A stretch of 64,000 nt of DNA from an uncultured Bacteroidota bacterium (lineage in GTDB: Bacteria > Bacteroidota > Bacteroidia > Flavobacteriales > Flavobacteriaceae). A model generated the notes under the pieces. It had not been told where the DNA came from and ran no database searches. It saw only the letters and a list, made by a program, of their open reading frames with translations. The stretch is taken from NCBI GenBank assembly GCA_902515395.1, contig CABXUL010000001.1, forward strand, positions 51,494 to 115,493. The letters run 5' to 3'. Positions 18,340 through 27,687 of the stretch are shown in pieces. Positions within the stretch are counted from its first letter, which is position 1. Every line of letters begins with the position of its first letter. The position numbers and the translations under genes are program-made.

Positions 18340-19788
18340 TTAATATCCAGGATTCTGAGATAGAATTGAAGGATCATTAACTTTTAAAATTTCAGCTTCA
18401 GGAATGCCAAAAAGTCTTTTTACAGAACTGTAGGGGTATGCAGGCGAAGCAAATGCTGATAGAACTGCCTCATCTTTTCCTGTTCTTAAAAGATCCCACC
18501 AACGATTACTCTCACCAGCAAATTCGAATCTCCTTTCATTAATTATAGCATCAAAAAAAGAAGACTGACTTGAAAGCTCAGCAGAAGATAAATTAGCTAA
18601 TCCAGCTCTAGTTCTAACTTCGTTTAATATACTAAATGCTTCAGCACTTGGGTAGCTTTCACTGTTTAATATTTCGGCGTAAAGCATTTTAACATCAGTA
18701 TACCTTACAATTGGAATATCAACCCCCCACTCTTGGAAGGTAGCTGGGCTATTGTTTTTAGCATATTTAATCCAGAAACGATCATCAGGAACAAACTCAC
18801 CATCTTCAGTTGAAGTCCATCCATTTTGGATTGTTAAATCTCTTCTTAGATCTCCTGCTTCATATGAAAACCATAAATCATCACTAACCATTTGTTTTCT
18901 AGTAACTCCATTTAGGGGGATTTCAGCAGCCATTTTAGGAACTTGCTGAGGTTGGGCATTTCCCATACCCGCAATGGTCTTGTCATATTGTATAGAAAAA
19001 ACAACATGAGGCCCATTATCATTTGATTCTTTAAAAATTTCAGCGTAATCTGATTGCATTGAAAATTTTCCACTATCAATTATAGATTTGAGATGAGGTT
19101 TAGCCGAGGCATAATTTCCTTGTTGCATATATGCTTTTGCAGCCATACCAAGAGCAGAGTAAATTGTTGGACGCCCCTTATCGTTTTGATTACTGCTAAG
19201 ACCAGATGATGGATTTGAAACTGCCTCAAATTCAGAAGTAACAAATGCATAAACTTCAGCTGATGCAGTTCTTCCAATTGTAAAACTTTCCTCTAGCCCA
19301 ACTGGATTTAAAACCAAGGGCACATCCCCAAAATGTCTTACTAACTCATAATACATAAGCGACCTTAAAAATCTAGCTTGTGCAAGATGACCAGCTTTTT
19401 GAGCATAATCTTCAACACCTTCAGACTTCTGTATAACTAAATTCACTCTATTTATTATGGAATAGCATGTGTTCCAAATATCTGTTGACACCTGAGAACC
19501 CGCATTTTCATTGTATTGGGAGATATTTAACTCCAAGTTATTTGCATATCCTTGAGTCTGAGAAGAATTATCTCCCCTCCATATCGCAGCTCTGATCATC
19601 ATGTTATCATAGAGCGGATTTAGGTCTGAATAGGCACCAGTTAATGCCTGATCTATTTGAATTGATGATTGATAGAAATTTCCAGTTGTCATCTGTGAAA
19701 TGGGAGCTAAATCCAAAAAATCATCATCACAACTTATAATTGCAATTGAAGTTATTAAGCTATAAAATAAAATTCTAATTTTTTTCAT
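18340..19788 (-). CDS. susD: SusD/RagB-family nutrient-binding lipoprotein
   Basis: 482 residues. The lipobox is in IISC followed by DDDFLDLAP, the standard SusD start. The helical TPR-like region includes YYELVRHFGDVPLVL and KAYMQQGNYASAKPHL. The C-terminal RRFEFAGESNRWWDLLRTGK is diagnostic of the family. SusD caps the SusC transporter on the outer membrane and binds glycan. It lies 11 bases downstream of susC in one operon. Divergence within the family prevents a glycan assignment from sequence alone; nearby sulfatases suggest a sulfated polysaccharide. Confidence 0.95.
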   Translation of the reverse strand: MKKIRILFYSLITSIAIISCDDDFLDLAPISQMTTGNFYQSSIQIDQALTGAYSDLNPLYDNMMIRAAIWRGDNSSQTQGYANNLELNISQYNENAGSQVSTDIWNTCYSIINRVNLVIQKSEGVEDYAQKAGHLAQARFLRSLMYYELVRHFGDVPLVLNPVGLEESFTIGRTASAEVYAFVTSEFEAVSNPSSGLSSNQNDKGRPTIYSALGMAAKAYMQQGNYASAKPHLKSIIDSGKFSMQSDYAEIFKESNDNGPHVVFSIQYDKTIAGMGNAQPQQVPKMAAEIPLNGVTRKQMVSDDLWFSYEAGDLRRDLTIQNGWTSTEDGEFVPDDRFWIKYAKNNSPATFQEWGVDIPIVRYTDVKMLYAEILNSESYPSAEAFSILNEVRTRAGLANLSSAELSSQSSFFDAIINERRFEFAGESNRWWDLLRTGKDEAVLSAFASPAYPYSSVKRLFGIPEAEILKVNDPSILSQNPGY

Positions 19789-19799
19789 TTTTATATTTT

Positions 19800-22700
19800 T
19801 TAAAAAGTTGCTCTTAATCCGAATGTAACGACTCTGGATAATGGATACCCAGCATAATCAACTCCAGTGGTTAAAGTATTTTCAACTTCAGAGTTATTCG
19901 CCTCTGGATTACCTCCAGGATATTTAGTTGAATTTAAGACATTATCAGCCGACATGTATAGTCTAAGATTCTTCATGCCAATTTGATCAATTATTTCTTT
20001 ATCAAAAGTATAACCTATAGTGATGTTTTTTAGTCTTATATAATCTCCGTCATAGAGCCATCTATCAGTGAAGTCAGGCAGTCTACCTCCTTCTTCTTTA
20101 AAGTACGTTCCATTACCTGCAGTATATGCCTCACCAGTTGGAACTCCATTTGTAGAGGGAAGTCGACGAGCACCATTTGCCCATATTGACAATTGATTTC
20201 TACCTTGTTGACCTGCATCAGCATATCTACCAAAAAACCAATAAGCCTTAAAATCTAAAATAGCGGTTGTCAATATTCGGGCATCAAAATTTTTGTATCT
20301 GAATGTATTTGTAAAGCCAATAATATAGTCAGGAGTATTATTTCCAAGTTCGGTTCTATCTCCTATACCAATTGCTCCGTCACTATCAGTATCAGCAATT
20401 GCTGGGTTTCCAGGAACTGCATTTTTTATCAAGGGTCTATCTTCAGAGGGATTTGAAATATCAGATTCAGAATAAATACCATCTGTTTTGTACATGTAGT
20501 AACTATGAAGAGGCCTTCCCACCATAGTTCTGTGAGTTGGCTGATTTCTAGAGGTTCCTATAATTTGATCAATTCCATAGCCTAACTTGGTAACCTTATT
20601 CTCATTATTGGTAAAATTCAATGAACTTGACCAAAAGAAATCTTCTTTGTCAATATTATTGGTATTAAGCTCAAGCTCCCATCCCCAATTTTCAACTTCA
20701 CCTGAATTCAAAACACTTGCTTGAGTTAAACCAGTAACAGCAGGTAGCTCTACCTCTAGTAGAACATCTGAAGTAACATTTTTATAATAATCGAGTGATC
20801 CATAAATTTTGTTCCCAAAAAAACCAAAATCAATACCTAAGCCCTGAGTTGTTGTTGTCTCCCAACTTAGATCAGGATTACTTGCTGTCGAGGGAGCAAA
20901 ACCATAAGAAAGGGAATTGCCAAATGAATAATTGGATCCAGATAATTGGCCAAAAGAGGAATAAGCTCCAATTCTGTCATTTCCTGCTTGACCCCAGCTT
21001 GCTCTGATCTTTAATTGATTAATGTTTGGATTATCAATTATATCATTACTTAACCTCCATGCAACAGATGCTGCTGGAAAGACACCCCATTTATTATTTT
21101 CACCAAACTTTGAACTACCATCCCTCCGTATAGTAAAATTAACCAAATATTTATCATCGAAATTGTAAACAGCTCTTCCAAAATATGATTGTAATGAAGC
21201 CTCCATTTCATAATCGTCCCAATTTCTAAAAGCAGTAGCTGCATTAAATGTTTGAATATCGTCGCTTCCAAAATCCCAGGAATCAAGAAATGTGTATTCC
21301 CAGTCTTGTTCTTCAGCAGATGCACCGACTAAAAAATCTAGATTGTGAGATCCAATAGACAAATTATAAGTAGCTGTTAACTGATATAGGAATTTATTAT
21401 CATTTCTGTGTTCATTTCTTGCCTCTCTTCTGGCTTTTTTATTAACCCACATTGGTTTAAACCAGTCATAAGTAAAATCCTCAATGTCAAAACCAAACTG
21501 ACCTTTTATGTCAAGACCCTCTATTGGTTGAATTGAAATGTAGGATGTAACTAGTGATCTTTTTCTTTTTCCAAAATCCTTTATGTTTAACATTTGAAGA
21601 ACAGGATTTGGATTATCAATTAATCCTAAAGGATGATTTCTATGATTGAAATCTACTGGGATAGTTGGATCAGCAACTATAGCTCGCATGTAAGCACCCT
21701 CTTTCCTCTCAGCCTCTCTCCTACCATTCTCTCTAGAAACAGTGGTAGACAGACTAAGCCCAGCAGAAACAATATCATTGATATTGTAATTTCCATTTGC
21801 TCTGAAAGAGAACCTTTCATATTTAGTGTTCACTACAAGCCCATCGGTCGCATTATAATTACTAGATATCATAAAATTTCCACCTTCAACTCCTTTAAAA
21901 ATTGATACTTGGTAATTTCTTCTGATAGCTTGTTGAGTTATTGCCTCTTGCCAATTTGTGTCTGCAATATCATCTGGATTAGTATACCACCACCTTCTAG
22001 GGTGATATTTATTAGATCTCTCCCCTATAGTTGTACCATCATAAACCCCTCCATTATCATTAATGTATCGAAGAGTTTGTCCCCATTCACGATATTCTAT
22101 ATATTCAGGACCGCTAAGCATATCAAGGGCATTTCCTGGAGCAATTGCTTCCATTCCAGTGTAAACATCTAAATCAATTTTAGTCTCCCCTGTTTTAGCT
22201 TGTTTTGTTTTGATTATAACTACACCACCTGCAGCTCTTGCACCATAAATTGCTCCAGCAGATGCATCTTTTAATACATCAATTGATTCAACATCTCCAA
22301 TATTAATGTCTCTCATACTTTCAACAGGCATTCCGTCGATAATGTATAATGGATTTGAACCACTTGTTATACTATTTGTACCGCGAACTTTTATGTTAAA
22401 TTCGGCTCCAGGTAAACCTGAGGATTGCTGAGCATAAACTCCAGCTAACTGACCTGAAAAAGCCTCTCCCAAAGTCATAATAGGCCTATCTACTAGACTC
22501 TCGGTATTTAATTTAGAAACAGAGTTTGTTAGGTTAGCTCTTTTAGTTGTTCCATATCCGGTTAAAACTACTTCGTCAAGCTCATCAGATCCCATTTGTA
22601 GAGAAAGATTAAACGATTCAGCATTACCGACTTCAATTTCCTTATCAATGAAACCTACAAAAGAAAAAGTAAGAATATCTGTATCAGATGCATTAATAGA

Positions 22701-22883
22701 ATAATTTCCATTGAAATCTGTGGTAGTTCCTGTATTTGTACCTTTAATTACAACATTAACTCCAGGTAAAGGGATCCCAGATTCATCAGATATTACCCCA
22801 GTAATATTCTGTTGAGCATATGTGAAATATGGCATAAATAAAAGAAATATAACCATCACAAGATGATTGAAAGTTATTTTCAT
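19800..22883 (-). CDS. susC: SusC/RagA-family TonB-linked outer-membrane glycan transporter
   Basis: 1027 residues. Signal peptide, then a carboxypeptidase-regulatory-like domain (GVISDESGIPLPGVNVVIKG...FSFVGF), then DELDEVVLTGYGTTKRANLTNSV marking the SusC signature and TonB-box region. The plug contains PLYIIDGMP and LKDASAGAIYGARAAGGVV. The beta-barrel ends in the aromatic residue of GLRATF. It imports glycans captured by SusD using TonB energy. First gene of the susCD operon; its leader carries an inverted repeat. The anti-sigma regulator often paired with susC is absent here. Confidence 0.96.
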   Translation of the reverse strand: MKITFNHLVMVIFLLFMPYFTYAQQNITGVISDESGIPLPGVNVVIKGTNTGTTTDFNGNYSINASDTDILTFSFVGFIDKEIEVGNAESFNLSLQMGSDELDEVVLTGYGTTKRANLTNSVSKLNTESLVDRPIMTLGEAFSGQLAGVYAQQSSGLPGAEFNIKVRGTNSITSGSNPLYIIDGMPVESMRDINIGDVESIDVLKDASAGAIYGARAAGGVVIIKTKQAKTGETKIDLDVYTGMEAIAPGNALDMLSGPEYIEYREWGQTLRYINDNGGVYDGTTIGERSNKYHPRRWWYTNPDDIADTNWQEAITQQAIRRNYQVSIFKGVEGGNFMISSNYNATDGLVVNTKYERFSFRANGNYNINDIVSAGLSLSTTVSRENGRREAERKEGAYMRAIVADPTIPVDFNHRNHPLGLIDNPNPVLQMLNIKDFGKRKRSLVTSYISIQPIEGLDIKGQFGFDIEDFTYDWFKPMWVNKKARREARNEHRNDNKFLYQLTATYNLSIGSHNLDFLVGASAEEQDWEYTFLDSWDFGSDDIQTFNAATAFRNWDDYEMEASLQSYFGRAVYNFDDKYLVNFTIRRDGSSKFGENNKWGVFPAASVAWRLSNDIIDNPNINQLKIRASWGQAGNDRIGAYSSFGQLSGSNYSFGNSLSYGFAPSTASNPDLSWETTTTQGLGIDFGFFGNKIYGSLDYYKNVTSDVLLEVELPAVTGLTQASVLNSGEVENWGWELELNTNNIDKEDFFWSSSLNFTNNENKVTKLGYGIDQIIGTSRNQPTHRTMVGRPLHSYYMYKTDGIYSESDISNPSEDRPLIKNAVPGNPAIADTDSDGAIGIGDRTELGNNTPDYIIGFTNTFRYKNFDARILTTAILDFKAYWFFGRYADAGQQGRNQLSIWANGARRLPSTNGVPTGEAYTAGNGTYFKEEGGRLPDFTDRWLYDGDYIRLKNITIGYTFDKEIIDQIGMKNLRLYMSADNVLNSTKYPGGNPEANNSEVENTLTTGVDYAGYPLSRVVTFGLRATF

Positions 22884-22914
22884 AATTTGAAATATTTAGT
22901 TAATTATTTATTTC

Positions 22915-22930
22915 TCGTGTGGGGACACGA
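22915..22930 (-). promoter_or_regulatory. inverted repeat in the susC leader
   Basis: Perfect 6-bp inverted repeat TCGTGT-GGGG-ACACGA, about 32-47 bases upstream of the susC start codon. It is the only GC-rich element in an otherwise AT-only leader. It could be a regulator operator or a stem-loop in the 5' untranslated RNA. Function is inferred from placement only. Confidence 0.45.
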
Positions 22931-23066
22931 ACACTAAATATAATGTTTTTAAATAAACTATAAAATGTTTTATATTTTCAAATCATTTTAACATACTTTC
23001 TGGATAGATTGCTTTTAAATTACAATCTTCAGAAACTTTATTAAATTTTGATTAAAAAAACATCAT

Positions 23067-24191
23067 TTGGACCTATGTAACTTTTTGGGAATATTCATTT
23101 CACTTTCAGTATCAATTTTTGTCATGTGGATCGCGAAGTTCAAGAATAAAATCGTTCAAACCATACTCCATTGGTTGCCTGCAATTCTTCTAACCTTTCT
23201 TATTCCTGGCTTAGTCTCTTTTATTTTTAATCTATCGCTAGAAAATATCGTTTTGCATGATTGGAGTAAGGCCTACATATACCCTATTACAATTTTTTGT
23301 ATTATGAGTTCTATGTCTCTAGCTCAATTAAAAATTGTAGGACTAAAACCTCTACTACTATTTTTAATTGGGTCTTTTACAATTGCAGTTATCCCTGCAC
23401 TATTATTTATGCTTTACTATATTGGAACTGAGGAGATGGTCGATTTATGGAAAGGTATCATCCCTATTGTAGGGAGTTGGATTGGTGGAAGCTCAAGTAT
23501 GCTAGTTCTTAAAGAATATGTAGCTATTAGAGAAGATCTTTTTTTATCAGTTTTACTTTTAGATAATATGATACAAAATATAGTAATGATTTTTTTATTT
23601 CAAATCATTCGAAGAACAGGTGAATTAAACCGAAAATTTAGTATATCTCAATCCATTGATTTCATGGAACATCAGTTGGAGGAAAAGCCTAAATCCAAAA
23701 AACCCTTTTTATCTGTTTTTATTGCAATTGTTTTAACAGCTGGGGTAGTAGCCATGAAATTCAGTTTTATCACTAATGTTATCATCCTCTCAATTTTGGG
23801 ATTGATCATTGGAAATGTTTTAAAGTTTTGGTCTTTTAATATCAATTTGAAAATAGGTTCAATTGGTATCATTCTGATCATGTCTATTTTGGGGCTCAAG
23901 CTCAAGTTTAATGACTTTGAATTACCATGGGTCTTGATACTCTTTATGATCAACTGGATGATAATTAATATTTTAGTGATTGCCTATTTCAATTATAAGC
24001 TCAAAATTTCCATGGCTTGGGGCCCTATTGCCATGATGGCGAATATAGGAGGGATATCCACTTCTCCTGCATTAGCCTCGGCCTATAATGAAAAACTTAT
24101 GCCCCATGCAGTGGTTTTAGCAATAGTGAGTATGGCTACTGGGACTTTTTGGGGGTTTCTTACCACCTTTTTGATCGAATTGCAACTTTAG
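23067..24191 (+). CDS. DUF819 family integral membrane protein
   Basis: 374 residues with about ten hydrophobic helices. Recognised by VGSWIGGSSSMLVLKEYV (a Gly/Ser-rich break between helices) and the C-terminal MMANIGGISTSPALASAYNEKLMPHAVVLA, features of the DUF819 (YjcL-like) family of predicted transporters. The first start codon after an in-frame stop is TTG at 23067; no ATG fits until inside the first helix. Function of the family is unclear, with resemblance to small-molecule exporters. Transcribed divergently from susC. Confidence 0.8.
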   Translation: MDLCNFLGIFISLSVSIFVMWIAKFKNKIVQTILHWLPAILLTFLIPGLVSFIFNLSLENIVLHDWSKAYIYPITIFCIMSSMSLAQLKIVGLKPLLLFLIGSFTIAVIPALLFMLYYIGTEEMVDLWKGIIPIVGSWIGGSSSMLVLKEYVAIREDLFLSVLLLDNMIQNIVMIFLFQIIRRTGELNRKFSISQSIDFMEHQLEEKPKSKKPFLSVFIAIVLTAGVVAMKFSFITNVIILSILGLIIGNVLKFWSFNINLKIGSIGIILIMSILGLKLKFNDFELPWVLILFMINWMIINILVIAYFNYKLKISMAWGPIAMMANIGGISTSPALASAYNEKLMPHAVVLAIVSMATGTFWGFLTTFLIELQL

Positions 24192-24541
24192 ACTTCTATT
24201 TTGCGACCATTTGACTTTCTCTAATATCAATCTTAAAAACAAAAAAGATATGACAATAAATCATCTATAAATGTTAGTTTGACCTATTTAAGAGGATTAG
24301 AAGTTCAAGAACTTAAAGAGGAGGATATACCCATGATTTAGACTTTAAAATAATATGTATCATTATAAATATCTTTACCTAAATTTTAATTAAAAGATCT
24401 CCCCATTCTTGTTTTAGTTCATAAGTTTGATAAGGTTTTTAAATAACATTGAAAAACTATGAAATTAAAATGATATTATAAGGTTAGTTTATTAGAGGTA
24501 AGTATATTTTGAGTATCAAATTAATATAAATAAGTAGTTTT
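24192..24541. other. intergenic region carrying a dispersed repeat copy
   Basis: This 350-base region holds one copy of the local repeat family at 24291-24341 and otherwise AT-rich sequence. In one plus-strand frame about 30 codons lead into the repeat and end at its TAG, which could be the fossil 3' end of a lost gene. No RNA gene or terminator is seen. Confidence 0.4.
24291..24341 (+). repeat. dispersed intergenic repeat, copy 1
   Basis: Shares GGATTAGAAGT, GAACTTAAAGAGGAGGATAT and the closing ATG.TTTAG with copies at 27522 and 28279. Read in plus frame it ends ELKEEDIPMI-stop, like the other long copies. Confidence 0.7.
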
Positions 24542-25402
24542 ATGGATAAACCTAGAAAGGATAATAGAGGCCTTATAATTCCCAAAATAATAATTTTTTC
24601 CTTAAAAATTTTGGATTTTATTAGCCCATATTTATGTATGCGTTTTGCTGGGTATCTTTGGACAAAACCGCTGAAATATAAAATTTCTAAAAGAGAAATT
24701 CCAATTATTAAATCAAGTAAAATTTCGACAGTAAAAATTAAAGAAATTGGTAAAGAAATTAAACTTTACAGGTGGAAAGGAAAGGGACCGAAAATTTTAT
24801 TGGTACATGGTTGGAGTGGAAGAGCAACCAGTATGTACTTTATAATAGAAAAATTAATTGAAAATAATTATGATGTTTATTCCTTTGATGCTCCGGCCCA
24901 TGGAAATTCACCAACAATTACATCAAATATACCCGAGTTTATAGCATGTATAAAAGAATTATCCTCATCTATAAAATCTTTTAATGGAATAATAGGTCAT
25001 TCAGGTGGAGCATTTGCTTCAATTTACTACACCTCAATTTATAAGAATAAGCTTAAAAAATTAGTACTTATTAGTCCTTTCAATAGCGTGTATGAGATTT
25101 TTCATGGCTTCTTCAAACAAATAAATGTAAGTAAAAAAGTAGGTGATTTAATGATTAGTTTTTACAGTAAAAAAACCGGAATCATGATAGATGAAGATTT
25201 GTCTGTTCATAAATTTGCTAGGCTCTTAAAATCTGAAACATTGATTATTCATGATGAGAATGATAAGGAGATTTCCATTCAGAATTCAAAGTTAATCAAA
25301 TCAAATATCAAAAATATACAGGCATATTTTACAAAAGGCCTAGGTCATAGAAGAATATTAAGAGATGAATCCGTTACAAAAAAAATCTTAGATTTTCTAT
25401 AG
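24542..25402 (+). CDS. alpha/beta hydrolase
   Basis: 286 residues. After about 80 N-terminal residues containing a hydrophobic stretch come the fold landmarks: LLVHGWSG (oxyanion loop), FDAPAHGNS, nucleophile elbow GHSGG (Ser154), a likely catalytic Asp in IIHDENDKE and His in GLGHRRI near the C terminus. The triad is complete, so it should be an active esterase or lipase-like enzyme. Substrate unknown. A fragment of the local repeat begins within 2 bases of the stop codon. It stands at the start of the small-secreted-protein cluster. Confidence 0.82.
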   Translation: MDKPRKDNRGLIIPKIIIFSLKILDFISPYLCMRFAGYLWTKPLKYKISKREIPIIKSSKISTVKIKEIGKEIKLYRWKGKGPKILLVHGWSGRATSMYFIIEKLIENNYDVYSFDAPAHGNSPTITSNIPEFIACIKELSSSIKSFNGIIGHSGGAFASIYYTSIYKNKLKKLVLISPFNSVYEIFHGFFKQINVSKKVGDLMISFYSKKTGIMIDEDLSVHKFARLLKSETLIIHDENDKEISIQNSKLIKSNIKNIQAYFTKGLGHRRILRDESVTKKILDFL

Positions 25403-25423
25403 GAGGATATGCCGATACTTTAA
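25401..25423 (+). repeat. dispersed intergenic repeat, short copy 2
   Basis: AGGAGGATATGCC plus a diverged tail immediately at the hydrolase stop codon. It matches the 3' half of the longer copies. Confidence 0.5.
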
Positions 25424-25519
25424 ATGAATAGCTTAAAGTCTAATCTTAAATACCATTATCTATTGTTTAAGTGTTTTAAACGTCTAATTTTCTGGGGGTG
25501 TAATTTTGTAATTATAAAG

Positions 25520-25855
25520 TTATGTAGCAACTAAAATATCACTAGTATTTTTTCTTATTGAAAAAACTTGTCCATGAAGTGAAGCTTGTGCAAAATTTTC
25601 TCCTACTTGCGTCCATGCCAAACCCGTAAATTCTCCAGCATCTTTGGTGTCCATTTTATTTGTAAAAACATAGGATAAATAAACTCGTCCATATTCTCCT
25701 GCTTCGCCAGAAACATTCATTTGGTTACTGTCAACTCCTAAAGTTACTGAATCAACAGTAAAGTCAGCTTTGAACATATTCTTACCCAAAGGGATGTCTT
25801 GTCCTAATATAAAACTACAAAATAGGACTGATACAAATAATAATAATTTTTTCAT
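25520..25855 (-). CDS. hypothetical small secreted protein
   Basis: 111 residues with a clear signal peptide (LLLFVSVLFCSFILGQ). The mature part reads like a small beta protein (ADFTVDSVTLGVDSN, YGRVYLSYVF). No known motif. It shares its leader (AACCATAAATTATTTAAA just before the ATG) and an upstream repeat copy with the secreted gene at 26758, suggesting common regulation or common descent of the promoter region. Function unknown. Confidence 0.6.
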   Translation of the reverse strand: MKKLLLFVSVLFCSFILGQDIPLGKNMFKADFTVDSVTLGVDSNQMNVSGEAGEYGRVYLSYVFTNKMDTKDAGEFTGLAWTQVGENFAQASLHGQVFSIRKNTSDILVAT

Positions 25856-25880
25856 TTTAAATAATTTATGGTTAATGATC

Positions 25881-25930
25881 TATTAATATATCAAAACTTA
25901 CAAAAGGGGTTAGAAGTACCTGTAATTAAA
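25881..25930 (-). repeat. dispersed intergenic repeat, copy 3
   Basis: Contains the block CAAAACTTACAAAAGGGG and TTAGAAGTACC, nearly identical to copy 5. It lies about 26-75 bases upstream of the minus-strand start at 25855, where a promoter would be expected. Confidence 0.65.
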
Positions 25931-25946
25931 TTATCTATGGATAATC

Positions 25947-26648
25947 TTAATTAACCTCAGAAGGAATTAGGACTAATATTTCCCTCAAATCTTTTTCAAT
26001 AGCATTAATAATATTCTTATACCTATTCATCAAGGTTATAGAGTGAGAATAAAATTGTATTAAATCCTGAGAATTATAATACTCTTTACTTACAAAATAA
26101 TCTAAAATATCTTCCTTGTTATAAGTAGTTATAAGCGATGCTTCATCAGAAAATAATTTATTGATTACCCATATTTTTCCGGATGCAGCCTGAATACTTC
26201 TCCAGCCAAATTCATCAATTACATTATCAACTGCATCTTTCCTACTAAAAGCGTGCTCATAAACGTACATTAATTTTGCCTTTAAATTTCTATCTATAAT
26301 TAATTCAAGAGAGCCTGTTGTTAATAATTGATTATATACCCCATCACGAGGAAAATAGGAGATATTCATTGACCTTAATTTTGAAAAATTTTGTGCAATA
26401 ATTTTTTTTTCTGCTTTTTCATCTGATAAAAAATCATTCATCAAATAAATTGCAGAATCAAGAGATTCATTTAAAATACTTCCGACTTCATTTATCTGAT
26501 TAAGGTCTTCCTCAATTGAAAAGGATAACTCTTTCATCAGTGCATCTTTTAATTCAATTTTTGATTGTTCAACTCGGTAAGATTCTAAAAAAAATGCAGA
26601 GAGTACACTAAAGAAAATTAAAACTCCCTCAATAAAATATTTTTTCAT
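25947..26648 (-). CDS. membrane-anchored helical protein (DUF6090-like)
   Basis: 233 residues. One N-terminal membrane segment (GVLIFFSVLSAFFLESYR) is followed by a long helical soluble region with probable coiled coil (KIELKDALMKELSFSIEEDLNQI). The layout and the pattern YFPRDGVYNQLLTTGSLELI resemble a family of single-pass proteins frequent in marine flavobacteria. Its enzymatic role, if any, is unknown. A degenerate repeat copy lies upstream. Confidence 0.6.
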   Translation of the reverse strand: MKKYFIEGVLIFFSVLSAFFLESYRVEQSKIELKDALMKELSFSIEEDLNQINEVGSILNESLDSAIYLMNDFLSDEKAEKKIIAQNFSKLRSMNISYFPRDGVYNQLLTTGSLELIIDRNLKAKLMYVYEHAFSRKDAVDNVIDEFGWRSIQAASGKIWVINKLFSDEASLITTYNKEDILDYFVSKEYYNSQDLIQFYSHSITLMNRYKNIINAIEKDLREILVLIPSEVN

Positions 26649-26671
26649 TTTCTATAGATTATAATTCACTT

Positions 26672-26701
26672 TACTAAAATAATAAAACCTACAAAAGGGG
26701 G
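26672..26701 (-). repeat. dispersed intergenic repeat, copy 4 (partial)
   Basis: Contains ACTAAAATAATAAAACCTACAAAAGGGG in spirit of copies 3, 5 and 6, but the downstream half has been replaced by a terminator hairpin. It is immediately upstream of the gene starting at 26648. Confidence 0.6.
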
Positions 26702-26705
26702 TGAA

Positions 26706-26729
26706 TAAAAAACCCTCCACTTGGGAGGG
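26706..26729 (-). terminator. rho-independent terminator
   Basis: On the minus strand, CCCTCC-loop-GGAGGG followed by six T residues, about 30 bases beyond the stop of the gene at 26758. It isolates that gene from the DUF6090-like gene downstream. Confidence 0.8.
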
Positions 26730-26757
26730 CAATTAATTATTATTAATAGTGATTAAA

Positions 26758-27495
26758 TTAGTCCCTTGGAGAACTTAATTCAGGCATATAGGTATGATGT
26801 CTTGTCATTCCCCAATCCTCAACCATTGACTCCCTGTACTTGTTATAATCCATTTCCCAGGCCTTATCTCCAAATAGTTCTTTGTAAGTAGATTTGATTT
26901 TAGGTACTTCATTCTCCCTCCAATTTTGTTCTTCTTCATAAGACTTGTAAAGATATCTAATCATAACTACGTTTGGTCTTGAACCACCAGAAATCAAACT
27001 AAAAACACCTCTGTTGTATGGCTGTTGCATTTTTTCAAGTACTTCTTTTATACGATATCTAAATGTCCAAAAGTCTTTTCTTCTACTATACTTATAACTT
27101 ACAAAAACAATTCTTCTATGATTTACTCCATCATAGTTTCCTGTTATATAACTTGCTTTATTATTTCTTCTCCAAGTATATTGAGTCCCAGAAGTGTGAG
27201 GTACATTCTTAAACCAATATTCATTTCCTTTCTTATTTTGATAATCAAGTTCACTAAGGTCCTCAGCAAGTCTGACACGAGAATAATTCATCGCATTAGG
27301 TCCTGTCAATATTTTGAATGTAAACCACTTTTCTTTTGAACCTTTTCCATTAAACATTTGAGTTTTTTTTGCTACTGCACTTTCAAATTCTTTCACATTT
27401 TCAGTTTCCACATATAAAACTCTTGTTTGTATTATTTGAGAGTTTAAATTGGCACATAAAGAAAAAAGAAAGAGTGTATAAAATATTCTTTTCAT
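26758..27495 (-). CDS. hypothetical secreted protein
   Basis: 245 residues with a signal peptide (FYTLFLFSLCANLNSQ). The mature part seems to have two similar halves, TRVLYVETENVKEFESAV near the start and VVMIRYLYKSYEEEQNWRENEV later, recalling two ferredoxin-like (NIPSNAP/ABM) modules. That is a weak judgement by eye. Many Arg, Lys, Trp and Tyr residues. It shares the leader sequence and a repeat copy with the gene at 25520. Function unknown. Confidence 0.6.
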   Translation of the reverse strand: MKRIFYTLFLFSLCANLNSQIIQTRVLYVETENVKEFESAVAKKTQMFNGKGSKEKWFTFKILTGPNAMNYSRVRLAEDLSELDYQNKKGNEYWFKNVPHTSGTQYTWRRNNKASYITGNYDGVNHRRIVFVSYKYSRRKDFWTFRYRIKEVLEKMQQPYNRGVFSLISGGSRPNVVMIRYLYKSYEEEQNWRENEVPKIKSTYKELFGDKAWEMDYNKYRESMVEDWGMTRHHTYMPELSSPRD

Positions 27496-27521
27496 TTTAA
27501 ATAATTTATGGTTAATAAATG

Positions 27522-27594
27522 CTAATATAACAAAACTTACAAAAGGGGATTAGAAGTACCATAACTTAAGGAGGAGGATTTGCCTATGGTTTAG
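27522..27594 (-). repeat. dispersed intergenic repeat, copy 5 (long)
   Basis: The most complete copy together with copy 6: AAACTTACAAAAGGGG, TTAGAAGTACC, ACTTAAGGAGGAGGAT, CCTATGGTTTAG. It starts about 27 bases upstream of the gene at 26758-27495. Confidence 0.7.
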
Positions 27595-27687
27595 CTATTG
27601 TTATTGCTGTACTTTTGTTTGGCTTAACTATTTCTCTTCCTCCAGTTTTTTTACCTTTTGGTCATTATCTATTTTTATATTTTAGAT

